From the NCBI GenBank assembly GCA_951799425.1, contig OX637392.1, positions 54,709,093-54,773,092 on the forward strand: 64,000 nucleotides of DNA, in the 5' to 3' direction. The notes under the pieces were generated by a model that saw only the letters and a list, made by a program, of their open reading frames with translations, did no database searches and was not told the origin of the DNA. Position 1 is the stretch's first letter. Each line of letters starts with the position of its first letter. Shown here piece by piece: positions 61,325 to 64,000 of the stretch. A program made the translations under genes and the position numbers. The DNA comes from Ilex aquifolium. Taxonomy: Eukaryota; Streptophyta; Magnoliopsida; Aquifoliales; Aquifoliaceae.

Positions 61325-61854
61325 AATAATGTCTTTTAATATTGTCTGACCCAAAATATATATAAAAAAAAAACCAAACCACCGAGGCATAACGAAGGCC
61401 AACAATGTCTGCTCACTCATTGGACAAGGTACACCTATAATTAGATGAATGGTTGGCCTGTGACCCATTGGTTAACATACCCAATGGGGTGTTTGGCAAA
61501 GCTTTGGCCGATAGGATAGGATTGGTTTTGTAATTTAAATCTATTCAATGAAAATCCAATAACCCGGATATAGATGAAGAGATTTAATCTTATACTTGAT
61601 TTGGCAAGTGATTTGATATATTATGGGGCACACGGACAAAACATTGTATTTGTTGGTCAAATATCTTCACTTTCACATTAAATTATAATTTTAACCTTCA
61701 CTCCTATCCAATCCAAATTCATGTTTGGCTTTGAAAATTTATTAATGTTGTCCACCTTTATATTTCATTCTATTTTTCATTTGTCTCACCATGGAGAAAG
61801 GCCGAACATAATTTGGTTTGAATTTTTTTTTTTTTTAGTTTACGATTGTAAGTA
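61325..61854. other. Intergenic, no gene seen
   Basis: AT-rich sequence without recognisable genes; possible foldback fragments near 61485-61560. Confidence 0.5.
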
Positions 61855-62348
61855 TCTGGGTATAACTAGGATCACTGTGTGAAGAAATCATGGAGTTGAG
61901 GAGGGAAGCCAAAAAAAAAAAACACTCGTACATTTTCATCGTGAACAGAGAGGGAGACTATTTTTTTTGGGGAGGGGGGGGGGGGTGAGAATTCGAAGAA
62001 CACTGAAGTATCACATAAAATATATAATTTTTTTGTTTTTCGATTTATACATATATATATGTACATATATATAGATAGAGAGAGAGACAGAGACAGACAA
62101 ACGGACAGACAGAGACAGAGATAGAGAGAGACAGACAGACAAACACAGAGAGGGTGAGAACAATGCCATTTTCTGGGTATACAAGAATCTGTGAACAAAT
62201 CATGGAGTGGAGGAGGGAAACAAAAAAAAAACCCACATTTCCTGAACAGAGAGGTAGACTGTGGGGGTGAGAAATTGAAGAACACAACACTATCACATAT
62301 AAAATTAAACTTTTATTTTTTTGATTTATATATATATATATATATATA
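61855..62348 (+). repeat. About 315-bp direct duplication with GA/GACA microsatellites
   Basis: TCTGGGTATA (61855 and 62171), AATCATGGAGT-GAGGAGGGAA (61887 and 62199), GAACAGAGAGG, and ATCACATA-AAATATA/AAATTAA recur in order in both units. Unit 1 has an inserted (GACA)/(GA) run (62076-62150). The right edge merges into an (AT)n run at 62325-62348. Confidence 0.8.
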
Positions 62349-64000
62349 CTAGTAATTACCCGTGCCTAAAAACACTATGTAATTTGTAAAAATTTTGCAA
62401 ACATTTACTCATGCACGAAGACGATGTATAACACATTTCCGACAATCAATATGACCCACTTTTCATCTTACCGACAAAATTCCAATTTTTCAAGACCTTT
62501 GAAGATAGGAAAATTACAATCATTGTTAAACATTGGAAAATTAATGCTCAGACACAATAACACGTCCTAATTTTGATTTTACTTTTCATCTTACCTCTAA
62601 ACTTGATAAGCAAACATCTCTACAAATCCATCTAATTTAAAAACATTAGTATATTAGTGAATTAAATAGTGCCATAGACATGTATTCTCAATTTTAATGT
62701 CCAAAGATGTTTAAAAAAATTGAAAAACATCACATAACAGAATTGGAGATTAGGCTTTTCCAATAAACGTAAATCTGAGCTTACCACATAACTTGATTTT
62801 TTTTCTTCCCCCAAGATCAATGAATCAACTTCAATAACGAATCAACTAAACTAATTTCATGATTCCAAACCAAACTAATTCACTTTTTCTCAATTCAATA
62901 TTGTTTTTCTCATACTCAACACTTCAAACATAATCACCAAAAAGTGAACAACCAATCCAAACTCAAATTAATCATATTAACAATGCATAGCAGGATCCTA
63001 CTGGTCAATATCCTAGCTAATGTCCGTGCGTACCACAAATTAAGGATAGTCAATTAGAAAAAAAATGTCTGCCATTTTTTGTTCACAATAAATGACACTA
63101 TAAAACAATAGACAAGTGACAAAATAAATACCGTAAGATAGATAAAACCTTTATAAACTCATATTCTAACTCATGAAATAGGCTTACAAAGACCATCCAA
63201 TGCAAACTTTCAGAATTGAAGTTCAGGATAGAATTAGAGAAATGGGCTAGTTACCCATTTTCTATATCTAGTCGTGAACTATTTGAATAGCTACAACTCA
63301 TTAACCATTCATTCATTACCTTCAAACCATTTCATTCTTCCTTTAATCTCAACCTGAAATGAACTAAAAAGAAATTTAAAATTATAAACAATATTGGTTA
63401 CCAATAAAATACGGTACACAACAACTATTTCAAAGAAATTCATGCTATATAATCTGACTATGTTTTCTGATTTTTAAGTCGGATCAATAATACATGCATT
63501 GAATTTTTAACGTTTTAAATCTTGAAAGAGAAATCGGATTCTCAAAAGTTATTCTTTTAAACAATCACATAAAAAAGGATTGCATATCAAACACATGATT
63601 TGATCAATACAAACCACCCATTTCAGTGGGTTATGTAACCAACTGGCACACATTGAAACACACATACAATAAATTACCAAGCAAATATTAACCCAATTTG
63701 GCCACAATGTTACTGGTATTACCATTGCCCCCTAAGAAATTGTCAAAAGAATCTAACAATTATAAAGACTACCTAACAACAAGTAGTAAGAAACTCTCAT
63801 TAAAAAGAATCAAAGATGTACAAAACCAATGTTCGTGTACCAATTTTTGTTGCATTGCTAGACTCATGATTTGAGTTATTTTCATTGAAGCAAATCTTTA
63901 AGCATTTTGTCATTAAATATAAAACCCGTAATACACAAACTAAACAAAAGAATAACTAAATTAAACCCATAATATAATTAATCATCTAACCACATAACAA
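62349..64000 (-). mobile_element. Possible Helitron 3' end; remainder AT-rich and unassigned
   Basis: CTAGTAATTACCCGTGCC at 62349, read on the minus strand, is GGCACGGGTAATTACTAG followed by T, a frequent plant Helitron ending. The other end may lie beyond the window. The rest to 64000 is AT-rich with no ORF or RNA gene that I can support. Confidence 0.4.

Noticed and set aside
62060-62155. GACA repeats as a CRISPR-like array
   Set aside because: A simple microsatellite in a plant genome without spacers.

Overview
This is a nuclear genomic window from a flowering plant, most likely a eudicot. The coding exons are short and GC-richer and sit in very AT-rich, transposon-filled DNA. Introns are GT-AG. 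The recognisable genes are plant families or plant-type members: a ROP small GTPase, an LBD (LOB-domain) factor, an ERF factor, a WUSCHEL-related homeobox gene and a plant 2-alkenal/double-bond reductase. I cannot name the species from the sequence.

Layout. Positions 1-950 hold no convincing gene. About 950-10551 is a decayed Ty3/gypsy retrotransposon of the Tat type: 5' LTR, PBS, gag, protease, RT, two successive RNase H domains, integrase, an 83-bp tandem repeat, and an antisense intron-containing gene with its own TATA box. It has no 3' LTR. It stops at 10551, exactly where a 5'-truncated double-bond reductase copy (10552-13885) begins inside exon 3. The region 10552-16725 is a tandem duplicate of 21531-26782. 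The second unit contains the complete reductase gene (17797-24146, five exons, 345 aa). The two units can be compared directly: a dimeric SINE is shared, whereas a solo LTR and a Helitron occur only in the first unit.

26783-38384 holds an intronless ERF gene (29189-29863, minus), a dead copia fragment, several SINEs and foldback elements, and an LBD22/27-like gene (34167-35420, minus). 38385-40860 is a complete seven-exon type I ROP GTPase gene; its intron 2 carries a 5S rRNA-like sequence flanked by 15-bp direct repeats. 41255-49000 is a graveyard of nested elements: a solo LTR, a Helitron, a hAT element inserted in another repeat, SINEs and foldbacks. 53078-56670 is a WOX9-type homeobox gene. 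56671-64000 is intergenic, with a second hAT-like element, Helitron-like ends, a SINE, foldback elements and tandem duplications.

The genes form no operon or cluster pathway. LBD, ERF, WOX and ROP are separate developmental or signalling genes, and the reductase is metabolic. The main novelty lies in mobile-element biology: the retroposed 5S sequence, a Helitron family with variable GGT-rich cores and a candidate empty site, two solo LTRs of one family with intact TSDs, and a dimeric SINE. A further point is that two family-typical substrate-pocket tyrosines are missing from the intact reductase.
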